From Mauremys mutica (lineage: Eukaryota; Chordata; Testudines; Geoemydidae): a DNA stretch of 64,000 nt. Position 1 is the stretch's first letter; every line of letters begins with the position of its first letter. Shown in pieces: positions 32,524 through 42,350 of this stretch. Below the pieces are notes generated by a model. That model did no database searches and was not told the DNA's origin. It worked only from the letters and a program-made list of their open reading frames with translations. Position numbers and translations under genes: made by a program. The stretch lies in NCBI RefSeq assembly GCF_020497125.1, contig NC_059072.1, positions 275,076,045 through 275,140,044 on the forward strand, written 5' to 3'.

Positions 32524-33201
32524 TAATCCAATTCACTTCAAAGATCATAAGCCAAATCTAACTTGCCTTATTCACATAATTAGCTCCTTACATTTTTACT
32601 TCAACAGGACTACTCTCATGACTAAGAACTGCAGTGCTTGGCTTTGTAAGAATGGATGGTGACAAAATAAGCAGTACACAAAGAGGACAATACTTTAGAA
32701 GCAAAGATAGAGACATTGATTATTCTTGATGCGTTCCATCGTTTCACAAGTATGTTCTCTGAATTTTCCAAAACACTTGGAAGTAACTCTGGATGAGATC
32801 CTCAAAAGTATTTAGACACCCAACTACCTTTGACAGTCAGGGCCTGAAAGCTTTGCAGTGGCAGTGATTTTTTTATGTTAATATTTTCAGAGATGTCTGT
32901 GTGTTAGATGTTAGGCACTCATGGAATATCTATCCCATTATTAGACATAATTCTTCTGGATTGATCTATTTAAGGCTGGATATTCCTGGCACTGATATGA
33001 AACACACATATATTTCTTCTGATGACTAAATTAATGGAGATAGAAATGGAATAGACATGTTGAGGCAAAATCCCTAGGGCAAAGGCACCTTACATAGAAA
33101 GGTTGCTCTAAGTTGTACTGAGGGCTGGCCCAGCTCCCAGATTCATATATTCAACTTTGTCTTCCCCTTGGTCCTGTACTGAACATAGCTTGACGAGACT
33201 C
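32524..33201. other. Non-coding spacer
   Basis: AT-rich, with no gene seen. The segment 32785-32850 has words (GATCCTCAAAAGTATTTAG) found in reptilian interspersed repeats of the type at 55250. Confidence 0.45.
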
Positions 33202-33204
33202 TAA

Positions 33205-33476
33205 GAGCATATCTGAGCTGCGGCTGGCCCGTGCCAGTTTACTCAGGCTCACAGGGCTTGGGCTAAGGGGCTGTTTAATTGCCATGTAGATGCTTGGGCT
33301 CGGGCTGCAACCTGAGCTCTGGGACACTCCCACCTTGCAGGGTCCTAGAGCCTGGACTCTATCCTGAGCCTGAACATTTACACTTCAATGAAATAGCTCC
33401 TTGTCCCATGCCCCAGGAGCACAAATCAGCTGGCATGGACTAGCCGCAGGTTATTAATTGCAGTGTAGACATACCC
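33205..33476. mobile_element. Harbinger-like MITE, 272 bp, TAA TSD
   Basis: Left end GAGCATATCTGAGCTG and right end CAGTGTAGACATACCC are degenerate inverted repeats of GGGTATGTCTACACTG. The flanking TAA occurs on both sides (33202-33204, 33477-33479). Internal inverted blocks: AGGCTCACAGGGCTTGGGCT versus AGCCTGGACT and CTGAGCCTGA. Non-coding. Confidence 0.8.
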
Positions 33477-33479
33477 TAA

Positions 33480-34305
33480 GACTGCCTCTATGGTCTATTT
33501 TTCACAGGAAGGGAAGATAGCACTTTATTATTGTAGCACATGGGTTTTGCTTAGTTGTGTCATAGTCTCTGGATCAAAATTCGATTGGTTTATGAGATTG
33601 GAGAGGATTACAATTCAAATGGGAAAGGATTGGGTCCCAAAGTAGCATGGCTATTGGTAAACAAACTCCATCAGTGTTCTAAATCTAAAGAACTAAAGGA
33701 TTATCAGATAATTGTTTTATAAATTGGGGGGGGGGGAGAACCAAAAAACTCTGCATCTGAATTAGGCTCACATCTTCCCTTTGACATCTTTTACCACATT
33801 GATCAGAAATGGACCTGCAGATTTTATTCATGTAGCAAGGACATTGACTTTAAGGGTTACATATCTGAATATGGATTGCAGGGCTGGGCCTTTGGTTTGC
33901 AGTTTCCTGCTCTCAGAAAAGATTAAGCACACAAACCATTTCTGCTTAGGTGTAAAAAGTAAAATCACATTGCCTGTTTTCCGTAATTACCCTGTGATTT
34001 TCCTGTATATAAAAGAGAATTCTGACTGTTTCAATGTGCTTTAAGTACACAATAAAATGTTGAAATCCCTTAAAATGTATTCTGTCACAAAATGTATTCT
34101 GTATCACAGAATATTAATGAACTTTTCTTTAGAAAACTTTTTCCATTTATAGCACCTGACAAGTCATAGTTAATTTTAAACTCTTTCAAATGGGGAAACT
34201 GCTTTTTGTACTACAACAGCATATCAATCACAGCTTTGCCAGAAGTGCTTAACATTAAAAAAAGGGATTTTTTTCATTTTATTTAGAGTATTTCTCAGAC
34301 ATTAT
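33480..34305. other. Non-coding AT-rich DNA
   Basis: A G homopolymer at about 33727-33736. An 87-codon frame at 33781-34044 has no recognisable domain. No gene called. Confidence 0.45.
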
Positions 34306-34307
34306 GG

Positions 34308-35206
34308 GAGGGATCCACAAAGGGACTTGGGCGTTACAATGCTGAGTGTCAAGCTACCAACCTACCTAGCTTTTAGGTGCCTAGAAAATCACAGGAACAC
34401 CACTTCAGTTGACACAGCTGAGTTAGGCACTTAGGCTCTCTATACAATGAATGAGGAGAGATAGGCACCTTAGAATACAATCCACAAAAGCCAGCATGCT
34501 AGGCAGAGGGCCACCTAAGTTGTCAAATGGCAGGTGTCAAAAAGAGGGGTGTCTACAAAGCCTGGGTCTGGGCTGACTAGCTCCACTGAGTGATCTACAA
34601 ATGGAAATCAGCCTTCTGGAGTCGAACAGCTTAGGTGCCTAAGTAGTTTCTTAGGCAAAGTGGGTGAGCTAATATCTTTTACTGGTCTTTCTCTGTTGTT
34701 GAGAGAGACAAGTTTTGAAGACTTGAATAAGAGCTCTGAGTGGCTGGAAAACTTGTCTCTCTCAACAACAGTAGCTGATGGAAAAGCTCATGCCCCTTGT
34801 CTTTCTAATATCCTGGGACCAACATAGCTACAATTACAGTGCCTACATAAATAGTTTGTTGTAAGAATGAGTTAGCTTCCTGCCTTGCTCCACACAAAAA
34901 GGCCAAAGGAGGAGGAGGTGCCTCTTAGCACACCTACTGGATAGGGAACCACACAACTTTAGCAGATGAATGCCTATCCTCCTCTGGTTAGTGGATCCCT
35001 TTGGGGCTTAGACAGAAGATGCCTAGAGCAAAGCACCAGTGTGCATACCCAAAGGCAGCAATTTAGATGCCCAGAGAATTTTTACCTTGAAAACTTCGGC
35101 ACTGAATGAGTTTAGGTGCCTAGAGGGTTCAGTGGAAATTGTGTGGATTCCAGTGGAGCCTAAACATGAGACTTGGTCCCTAAGTCCCTTTGTGAATTTG
35201 GACCTT
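34308..35206. mobile_element. Inverted-repeat-ended interspersed element with nested hairpin
   Basis: The left end GGATCCACAAAGGGACTTGG and the right end CTAAGTCCCTTTGTGAATTTGG (34305-34330 and 35185-35206) are reverse complements over the AAGTCCCTTTGTG core. The body repeats the word TTAGGTGCCTA many times in both orientations. A separate palindrome with TTGAGAGAGACAAGTTTTG and GAAAACTTGTCTCTCTCAA lies inside at about 34699-34768. A reverse-orientation relative occurs at 39290-39425. The superfamily is unknown to me. Confidence 0.6.
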
Positions 35207-36042
35207 TATGCTTTATAAAATTTCTTCAAAATGACCATTTTCACATCAAAATCCCAGGAAAAAATGAAATTTCACGTTTTCAATTAACCACAAATTTCAT
35301 CCTAAATAAATTTTGATTTTTAATAGTAGAAAAATTCTAACTACAGTAGTGTTTTTCTTGAAAGAAGGACCATTTCTGAGTTTAATTAATTTTCACTCAA
35401 AAATGATCCTACGTTTCAAAAATAAAATAAAAAGCACATGGGATTTAAAGAAATTCAACAATTTTAAAAACTGTGAAAATCTTGGCTAGTCCAGATTATT
35501 TTATGTCCACACTCCTCTCAATACAACTATAACTTTCTGGTCAGCATATTATACATCTTTTTCTGTGTCCAGTGTACCTTCAGAGAACTCAGCTCTGTAT
35601 CTCAAGCTATGGAGATGTTCTCATTTGACTTCGGAAGTCCTTAGGGTGTAGGCCCAATATGGTGATCATCACAGAATTACATTAATACATTACATCACAG
35701 AATTACATGCAGTAAGGCTTTAATTCTGCAGATGTGTATGCACATGACTAATCCCATTGAACTCAAGAGATTATTCACATGGCATAAGTGTTAGCAGGAT
35801 CAGGGTTCATGACAGTTGGTATTTAGGACTGCAAAAAGCATTCTCTCTATTTTATTTTTAAAGGTTTGCACAGCACTCATATATTACAGAACTGAATATG
35901 AAAAAAAGTATTGACATCAACACCTCCTGAGAGATCTGGAGAAAGTGAAAATTTCCTGCACAGCAGGGATGGGAAAGAATAGCTCATCTAGATCTACATA
36001 CTAGCAGGGGGCCTTCTAGTGCTAAAAGCCTTTTACAGACTA
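35207..36042. other. AT-rich repeat-like and spacer DNA
   Basis: 35220-35480 is rich in AAATTTCA, CATTTTCA and TTTTGA words and resembles 56850-57170, so an AT-rich interspersed repeat is likely. A tandem duplication of ATCACAGAATTACA lies at 35668-35708. No gene. Confidence 0.45.
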
Positions 36043-36045
36043 TTA

Positions 36046-36800
36046 GATCTTGTTTACATACATACCAGTGCTAACATTTCAGTTAGGGATATGATTTTTT
36101 CTAACAAAATAGGTATAATAGTACAACCCTCAGTGTGGGTGAAATAACAGTGTAAAGGTGCTGCAATAGGGTCTGTGGTAGGCTGGGTAGGCAGTAGTGT
36201 GGGCAGTGGTAGGGAAGCCTGGGCCTACCCACTCCACCAGGCTCCGACCCGGGACAATAGGAGAGTCAGCAGCATTTGGCCTCCAAGGGGGCACTCTGAG
36301 TTAACCTGTCTGGGTCACTTCCTACCACCTGCTTTCCTTCCTCAGCTTTGAGTCCCCGATAAGGAAGAGGGAAAAGAAACCAAACAGTCAGCCCCAACCT
36401 GGCTCAGCATACAGTCCTATTCCCTCAGGGAGACTTCTCCGACCCCTTTGTCAGGATCTTTTAGGATAGGTGTGTCTTCCTCCTCAGCTTCCCTCCTTCT
36501 AAGCTGGGTTGCTCCCTTTTTAACCCTGTTTCCAGTCACAGGATACTCTGCAAGGCTGAAGGGGTCAGGCCACCTGGGCCCAGTACAGTCCTTTAACCTT
36601 TCTGGCCCAGTGTGGGGTATGTATACCCCATCACAGGTGCCTTATATCAGAAAACCTAATTGCTCTTCTCTACAGGTATAGCTACACTGATATAATGCAC
36701 CATTATACTGATAAAATTGCATCCGTGCTATAGAACATGGCACCACTTAAACTGTAGCACTATAATGAAATTGGTAAAATTGTTGTGTTCAGACAAGGCC
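36046..36800. mobile_element. Harbinger-like MITE split by a solo LTR
   Basis: Ends GATCTTGTTTACATACA and TTGTGTTCAGACAAGGCC, with TTA on both sides (36043-36045 and 36801-36803). Removing the LTR insertion (36162-36640) leaves about 276 bp, the same size as the neighbouring MITEs at 31915 and 33205. Internal inverted words such as GTATAATAGTACAAC and TGTAGCACTATAATG support the MITE reading. Confidence 0.7.
36162..36635. mobile_element. Solo LTR, 474 bp, TG...CA with GGTGC TSD
   Basis: Starts TGCAATAGGGTCTGTGG and ends GTATACCCCATCACA. The perfect 5-bp duplication GGTGC lies at 36157-36161 and 36636-36640. The minus-strand reading begins TGTGATGGGGTATACATACC, like a turtle LTR family I remember, so minus orientation is likely. 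No internal coding. Confidence 0.85.
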
Positions 36801-36803
36801 TTA

Positions 36804-38250
36804 TTCCCAAAGAGCCACACAAGGAAAGAGGCACACTAACATGTCCTGGGTGGGGGGAAAGACCCAGACCTTCCTGAGGCAATGACTCTCTTAGCAAAGG
36901 GTTCAGGGTCAATGTTCTCATGTCGTCTCATCTACATTATGCAATTTATTTGTTCTATAGTTTTTCTTTTGAAAAAGCCATATTAAGAGAATGTTAAGAC
37001 TGTAATTTAAGCACTCAAATAACAGGAGTTACCCATGTTGCATATACAACTTTAACTCTGCCTTGTTTGTATGTATGTATACAGTACATATGCAAACTTA
37101 GCTTTTGCGTTTCCTAACTTTTAAGTGATAAACTTTCAGACACAATTTTCCCTTAATGTACATTTTGATGAAATACTACTAATAATAATGAAAACAAGAC
37201 AAAGACAAGTACCTCTAATACTAGCAGAATAGAGAGAAAACGATGGATTTGTGTGCACCTCCATAGACTTGCATAAACACCATTAGCATTAATGTGTTTT
37301 ACACAGATACAGGAGAGAACAGAACACCAAGCACAGTGTAATTATTTTTATTATGTAAACTAGAAAATTATAATAAGATGTGAAAGTTTAACATTACATG
37401 GTAATTGCTGAGTAATTTCTAGTATAACTATGCAAGTAATTCCAGTGCCATTATGTAGTGTTCATCATATGGTTATACGATTTGCAAAATTCTTAGGTTT
37501 GTGGTTTAATTTCTTTTTCTTTTAAACTATGTAAAGGTAGGTGAATATTATTTGTTGTTTACCACTGCTTACGCATTTCTCACAGGACTTCCAAGAAACA
37601 GGATGATTATTTCTGAGGTTTTTTTTCCATTAGTAAAATAATTTATAAATAAATAAACCCCCAATTTTCTCCTTTAATAACATGGCCTTCTTTTTAATTC
37701 TCAACTGTGCGATTTACACTGGAACTGTAAAAAAGCTATTTGCCACAAATTCAAATATTGGCAAACCACCTCTTCCAAAGAGGTTTGAAAATGCTTGAAA
37801 ACAGATTTGCTTGTCAATCTGATTTGAAAACTGTTCAACCAGTTTTCAAATCAGACCACTGAACAGCCAGAAAATTCAACTCCTTCAAGCACAGGGTTCA
37901 CTGGCATTAATAAACCAGTCTTGAACTCATTGTACCTATGTTTCTCTCAGCTGTATTGTGGAGGGTAGCACAGCTGTGGAAACATGTTGTTAGGAGGAAG
38001 GCAACTTCATGAAGGAGAAAGAGATTTTTTTATATAAATATAATTTTACTTTTCTTTTTCTATTTTGTCCAGTTCCTAATCATAGCTCTAGGCCTCTCCC
38101 AAAATTAAAACACATCACAAAACATTTAGCAAGACAACATTTTAATTCAAATTTCCAGTTACACAAGTACAACTTTACTAATTCTTGTATAAAAGAAAAT
38201 TTGCAAAGACAATTTATTCATCCATTTCATGAGACCATCTAATCAACCAT
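36804..38250. other. AT-rich quiet DNA
   Basis: No gene recognised. It contains a perfect 16-bp-stem hairpin at 37818-37855 and plausible conserved AT-rich blocks. Confidence 0.5.
37818..37855. repeat. Perfect hairpin, 16-bp stem, 6-nt loop
   Basis: TCTGATTTGAAAACTG at 37818-37833 is the exact reverse complement of CAGTTTTCAAATCAGA at 37840-37855, with TTCAAC between. No element ends or TSD were found around it. Confidence 0.9.
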
Positions 38251-38251
38251 A

Positions 38252-38329
38252 AAGTGAGGTGGCTGAGTAGTTAAGGTGATGGACTGCTAATCTAGCCTGT
38301 TCTTCCCAGGGTTTATAGTCCAGCAACAC
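38252..38329 (+). pseudogene. tRNA-Ser(GCT)-like relic
   Basis: GAGGTGGCTGAGTAGTTAAGG and TGATGGACTGCTAATCT match the D arm and anticodon arm of vertebrate tRNA-Ser with GCT anticodon (the GCTAATC loop). A short variable region and a damaged T arm follow (GGTTTATAGTCC in place of GGTTCGAATCC). The acceptor stem does not pair cleanly. It is therefore a tRNA pseudogene or the head of a tRNA-derived SINE and not a working tRNA. Confidence 0.75.
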
Positions 38330-38550
38330 AGAATAGTTCCTGAGTGAAAAGCATCAAAGACTGTGGGATGAACTGTAACAGGAACTAAGGGCTGTCACCA
38401 ATCTTACCATTGTCTGCTCTAAATCACAGAGTCACACCCCAGTGGGATTTACAAATCACCTGCTCATCTGGCCCTTATCCTGGCTGGCACCTACATTTTT
38501 GCACTACAAGTTCCCTATGCGCCTATGTTACTGACCCACATCAGACTATC

Positions 38551-38690
38551 CATAGTTAGGGCACTAACCTGAGAGATGACAGATTCATGTTCCAATCCCT
38601 TCATCCCCTCAGGTGGAGGGGGAACTTGAACTGGGAGTCTCCCACAGTCCAGGTGACTGCCCAAACCACTAGAGTACAAGTTATGAGGGA
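38551..38690. mobile_element. tRNA-like hairpin SINE (copy 2)
   Basis: TAGTTAGGGCACTAACCTGAG and GTTCCAATCCC on the left, then GAACTTGAACTGGGAGTCTCC and ACCACTAGAGTAC on the right, form the same tRNA-head-plus-inverted-copy arrangement as 28693-28815. Confidence 0.65.
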
Positions 38691-38845
38691 GGTGGTTCTT
38701 TCACTCCCCTTCCCTTGCTTTTTGCTAAAATGAAGTAGGTGCCTAACTCCAAGAGAGGATTTGCAGCTGAGAATCCCAAACAGAAAGAAAACCCTCCCTG
38801 TAGCCCAGACTTAGATTCTGAACTTCCTCAGAGGCATAGACACCA

Positions 38846-39020
38846 ACGGGATAGCTCAGTGGTTTGAGCATTGGGCTGCTAAACCCAGGGTTGTAAATTC
38901 AATCCTTGAGGGGGCCATTTAGGAAGCTAGGGCAAAAATCTGTTTGGGGATTGGTCCTGCTTTGAGCAGGACATTGGACTAGATGACCTCCTGAGGTCTC
39001 TTCCAACCCTGATATTCTAA
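38846..39020 (+). mobile_element. Cry-type tRNA/CR1 hybrid SINE
   Basis: The 5' half is tRNA-derived: GGGATAGCTCAGTGGTTTGAG (A box) and GGTTGTAAATTCAATCC (B box), with GGGCTGCTAAACCCA between. A short unrelated middle (GGGGGCCATTTAGGAAGC) follows. The 3' half is a CR1 tail: TTGGTCCTGCTTTGAGCAGG, TTGGACTAGATGACCTCCTG and TTCCAACCCTGATATTCT. Known turtle SINEs of this design borrow the CR1 3' end so the CR1 enzyme copies them. The CR1 at 163-1973 has the same 3' words at 1888-1960. It is a diagnostic marker for the host lineage. Confidence 0.93.
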
Positions 39021-39470
39021 GTCTGTGGGTACTCTGGGGCTCAAGCACCTGTGGCAAAAAAATAGTGGATACTTAGCACTCACAGCCATTGCTGTTTGGC
39101 AGCTGGGGGGAGGTGCTTAAGGAAGGGTGGAGAGCAGAGAATGGGAGGAAGAGGCAGAGTGAGGGCAGGGCATCAGGGAGTGGGGGCTGAGCAGGAGTGG
39201 AGCACCCCTGGGAGGAAAATATAAGTCATCACCTATGCTCAGAGGTGTGGGGCTCAAGGGACGCCCCTCACCTTGGTATCTTCCATTGGATAGCTTAGGT
39301 GCAGGGACCACTTATCATGCTGGCTTCTGTAAATCCCATTCTAAAGCACCTATGTTGTCCTATTCATTGTATAACTAGCTCAGGCTTTGTGAATCCCAGT
39401 GATTTTCTAGGCACCTAGAAGGCCAGATGATGTTCAGCACCACCACTCCTACGTTTTTTTGTGAATTTAG
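39021..39470 (-). repeat. Fragment related to the 34308 element, reverse orientation
   Basis: 39325-39425 reads CATGCTGGCTTCTGTAAATC, CCTATTCATTGTATAACTAG, GTGATTTTCTAGGCACCTAG. This is the complement order of words at 34370-34500 (CTAGGTGCCTAGAAAATCAC type, ATACAATGAATGAGG, CCAGCATG). It appears to be an incomplete second copy disrupted by SINE insertions. Confidence 0.5.
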
Positions 39471-39650
39471 CCATGAGTTCAAGGCACATTTCTTTGACTT
39501 TGCCTTGTATAACACAAACAGAAAACCCTGCCAAACAAAACCCTCCACTGGACATTGTTCCTGCCACTGCCAGGCATACAACTGGTTTCAGAAACAGCTT
39601 CATAACTACGTAATTTAAAACTATAAGACAGAGCACGCAAGTACTGTAGG

Positions 39651-40006
39651 CAGGGCCGGCTCCAGGCACCAGCACGCCAAACACGCGCTTGGGGCGGCAT
39701 TTTGCCAGCAGGGCGGCAGGCGGCTCTGGCGGACCTCCCGCAGGCATGACTGCGGAGGGTCCGCTGGTCCCGCAGCCCCAGTGGACCTCCCGCAGAAATG
39801 CCTGCGGAGGGTCCACTGGTCTCGCGGCTCCGGTGGAGCATCCACAGGCATGCCTGCGGGAGGTCCACCAGAGCTGCGGGACCAGCGGACCCTCCGCAAG
39901 CACGTCTGCAAGAGGTCCCCCGGAGCCGCGGGACCGGCGACCGCCAGAGCACGCCCCACTGCGCGCCGCTCTGCTTGGGGCGGCGGAATTCCTAGAGCAG
40001 CCCCTG
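39651..40006. mobile_element. GC-rich hAT element with internal tandem repeats
   Basis: Left end CAGGGCCGGCTCCAGGCACC; right end AATTCCTAGAGCAGCCCCTG (13 of 16 terminal positions inverted). A perfect 8-bp duplication ACTGTAGG lies at 39643-39650 and 40007-40014. The interior consists of roughly 48-52-bp repeats centred on GGACCTCCCGCAGGCATG and GGAGGGTCCGCTGGTCCCGC in both orientations, able to form long hairpins. Open frames on both strands reflect GC richness. It shares its family with the outer element at 40852-42939. Confidence 0.93.
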
Positions 40007-40013
40007 ACTGTAG

Positions 40014-40310
<297 letters not shown>

Positions 40311-40843
40311 GAATGAAGACACAAACCATCTGTGACAAATATTAATCAGGATGCTTCATGCACTATGGACGGTGCTCTGAGGCTATGGTAATTACCACAA
40401 TATGAGAACCTTGATAGACTAGACTGAAGCATTTTTCACTTTTTAGCCCTTCCATCTGTAGATCCACATCATTGCTAAAAGCTCACAAGAAAAGACGGGC
40501 TTTGCAGCATATTCAGAAGATGGGAAAATCCAAGATTCTGGTGCATCTGTATGGGGAAATGTACTCCAGAGTTACTCATTTATATTGAGAAAGCCGCACC
40601 TTGAGAAACTCTGCTGATGTCTGTAAGGGATGAGGGGAAAGAACCCCTTGAGTGACCAGGTCACAAAAGCTTTAGGGCTTTGTAGATTCAGACCAGCATG
40701 CTGAAACTTCACCCAGAAACTTACTGGAAGCTGGAGTAGCTCTTGGAGTATTGATGTTAGCTTCTTCCTGCATAAAATATCTCTCATCTGCCACATTCTG
40801 CTCTGGCCTGTGCTTCTGACTAGTACTACTGTCCATTTGCATG
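40311..40843. other. Ancient-repeat-like spacer
   Basis: 40560-40843 and 42948-43100 are the two halves of one pre-existing sequence interrupted by the nest at 40852-42939. Words such as GCATTACAGCAGTTCAGTC resemble old tetrapod LINE 3' regions. No gene. Confidence 0.4.
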
Positions 40844-41129
40844 TATAGTGCCAGGGGTGACTCTAGACCAGGCCTGCACAACATACGGCCCACAGAGCCT
40901 CCCTGTGCGGCCCGCGGGGGGATTCTGAATCCCCCACACACAGTGCTCTGCGGGCAGCCCAGAGCCCTTTGAATCCCAGCCACGGCCGGGAGTCAGAGGG
41001 CTCTACGCTGCCCGCAGCCGCGGGGAGCCCAGAGCCCTTTAAATCTCAGCCGCGGCAGGGAGTCAGAGGGCTCTGGGCTGCCTGCAGCCGCGGGGATCCC
41101 AGAGCCCTTTAAATCCCGGCCCACAGTGG

Positions 41130-41650
41130 CTGATTGCCCCCTCCATGGACCCCTGCCCTAACTGCCCCCTAGGACCCCCACCCCCTATCTAACACAGCTG
41201 GTCCTTGTCTCCTGATATCCCTCTCCCAGGACTCCACCCCCTATCTAAATGCCGCTGCTCCTTGTCCCCCGATTGCCCCCTCCTGAGACCCATGCCCCTA
41301 ACTGCCCCTTGGTACCCCAGCCAATATCTAAGCCTCCCTTCTCCTTGTCCCCAACTGCCCCCTCCTGAGATCCCCCCCAACTTCCCCTCAGGACCTCCCC
41401 CCCACCTGTCCCCTGATGAACTCCTGAGACTCCCATGCCTATCCAACTGCTGCCTGTCCCCTGACTGCTCCACTGAACCTCCACCCCATCCAACCCCCCC
41501 TGCTCCCTGTCCCTTGACTGCCCCCTGGAACCCCTTACCCCTTCTCCAACCCCCAGCCCCCTTACTGTGCCACTCAGACCAGCGTGTTTGGCTCCATGCA
41601 GCTCCAGACACGTTGCTTCCATGCTCCCCCAAGGGGCCCCCAGCCCCCCC
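41130..41650. repeat. C-rich degenerate tandem array
   Basis: Repeated words ACTGCCCCCTCCTGAGA, CCCTATCTAA, CTCCTTGTCCCC and GACTGCTCC recur at irregular spacing of about 60-90 bases. This is a decayed minisatellite inside the middle hAT. It has very few A/G-rich stretches, so it is strand-asymmetric. Confidence 0.7.
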
Positions 41651-41654
41651 CCCA

Positions 41655-42350
41655 GCACCTGCCTTCCAGATTTGAACACCTCAAAATTCAGGAGTGCTCA
41701 AGCTCAGTTTGGGCAGCTGTTACTTCATTTCTCCCAAATCAAATATACTGATCCACTGTAACTTGCTGTAGAAAAAGTAGGATAAAATTGAGCAAGAAAT
41801 GCTTATTAGGATTGGAATTGCTATTTTCAACAGCCATTGCCTTTTTGTTTGTTTAAAAGGAAGACAGTGATATTGCATTGGCAAATTCCCCATTGAAAGA
41901 AAGAGTGGAACAAAAGAATAATAAAGGCACCTCAACTTTTCCTCATTTATGGAGGACAGTCTTATAATATGCATCCAGATATCCTCCAATCACACAAGCT
42001 GAAAATTGTTCCACTTTACTGCAGCTCTGTAATCATATGGGAACCAATCCTGTCTGTGTTTTGTGCACATCCAAAATTCCTGCTGAATGACCCACCCTGG
42101 GAGCGAGTTACCAGTGACCCAGGGATGGGGCAGCAGGAGGTGTGGGGGGGGCACTGGTGGGGGGGAGCCCAGGGCTGGGGCAGCAGCGGGGTAGGAGGAG
42201 GGCACTGGTGGGGAGGAAAGGGGGAAGCCCAGCGCTGGGGCGGCAGGGGGTGTGGGTGGGGGGAGAGCCCAGGACTGGGGCAGCAGGGGGGTACAGGGGG
42301 CAGCCATTTTTTTTTTGCTTGGGGCAGCAAAAAACCTAGAGCCGGCCCTG
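41655..42350. mobile_element. Innermost repeat of the nest, CR1-free relative of 22857-24948
   Basis: From CTGCCTTCCAGATTTGAACA to the terminus ACCTAGAGCCGGCCCTG it is closely similar to 23503-24948, but it lacks the CR1 and reads straight through the target site at 41928-41932. Its right end is the hAT terminus. Its left terminus is missing, so the copy is 5'-truncated or deleted against the C-rich array. It contains four G-rich tandem units at 42118-42300. Confidence 0.88.
42118..42300. repeat. G-rich minisatellite, four units
   Basis: Units begin CAGGGATGGGGCAGCAGG, CAGGGCTGGGGCAGCAGC, CAGCGCTGGGGCGGCAGG and CAGGACTGGGGCAGCAGG, spaced about 40-60 bases apart, each followed by a run of Gs. 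The relative at 24790-24905 has fewer units. The G runs could form quadruplexes on the plus strand. Confidence 0.75.
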
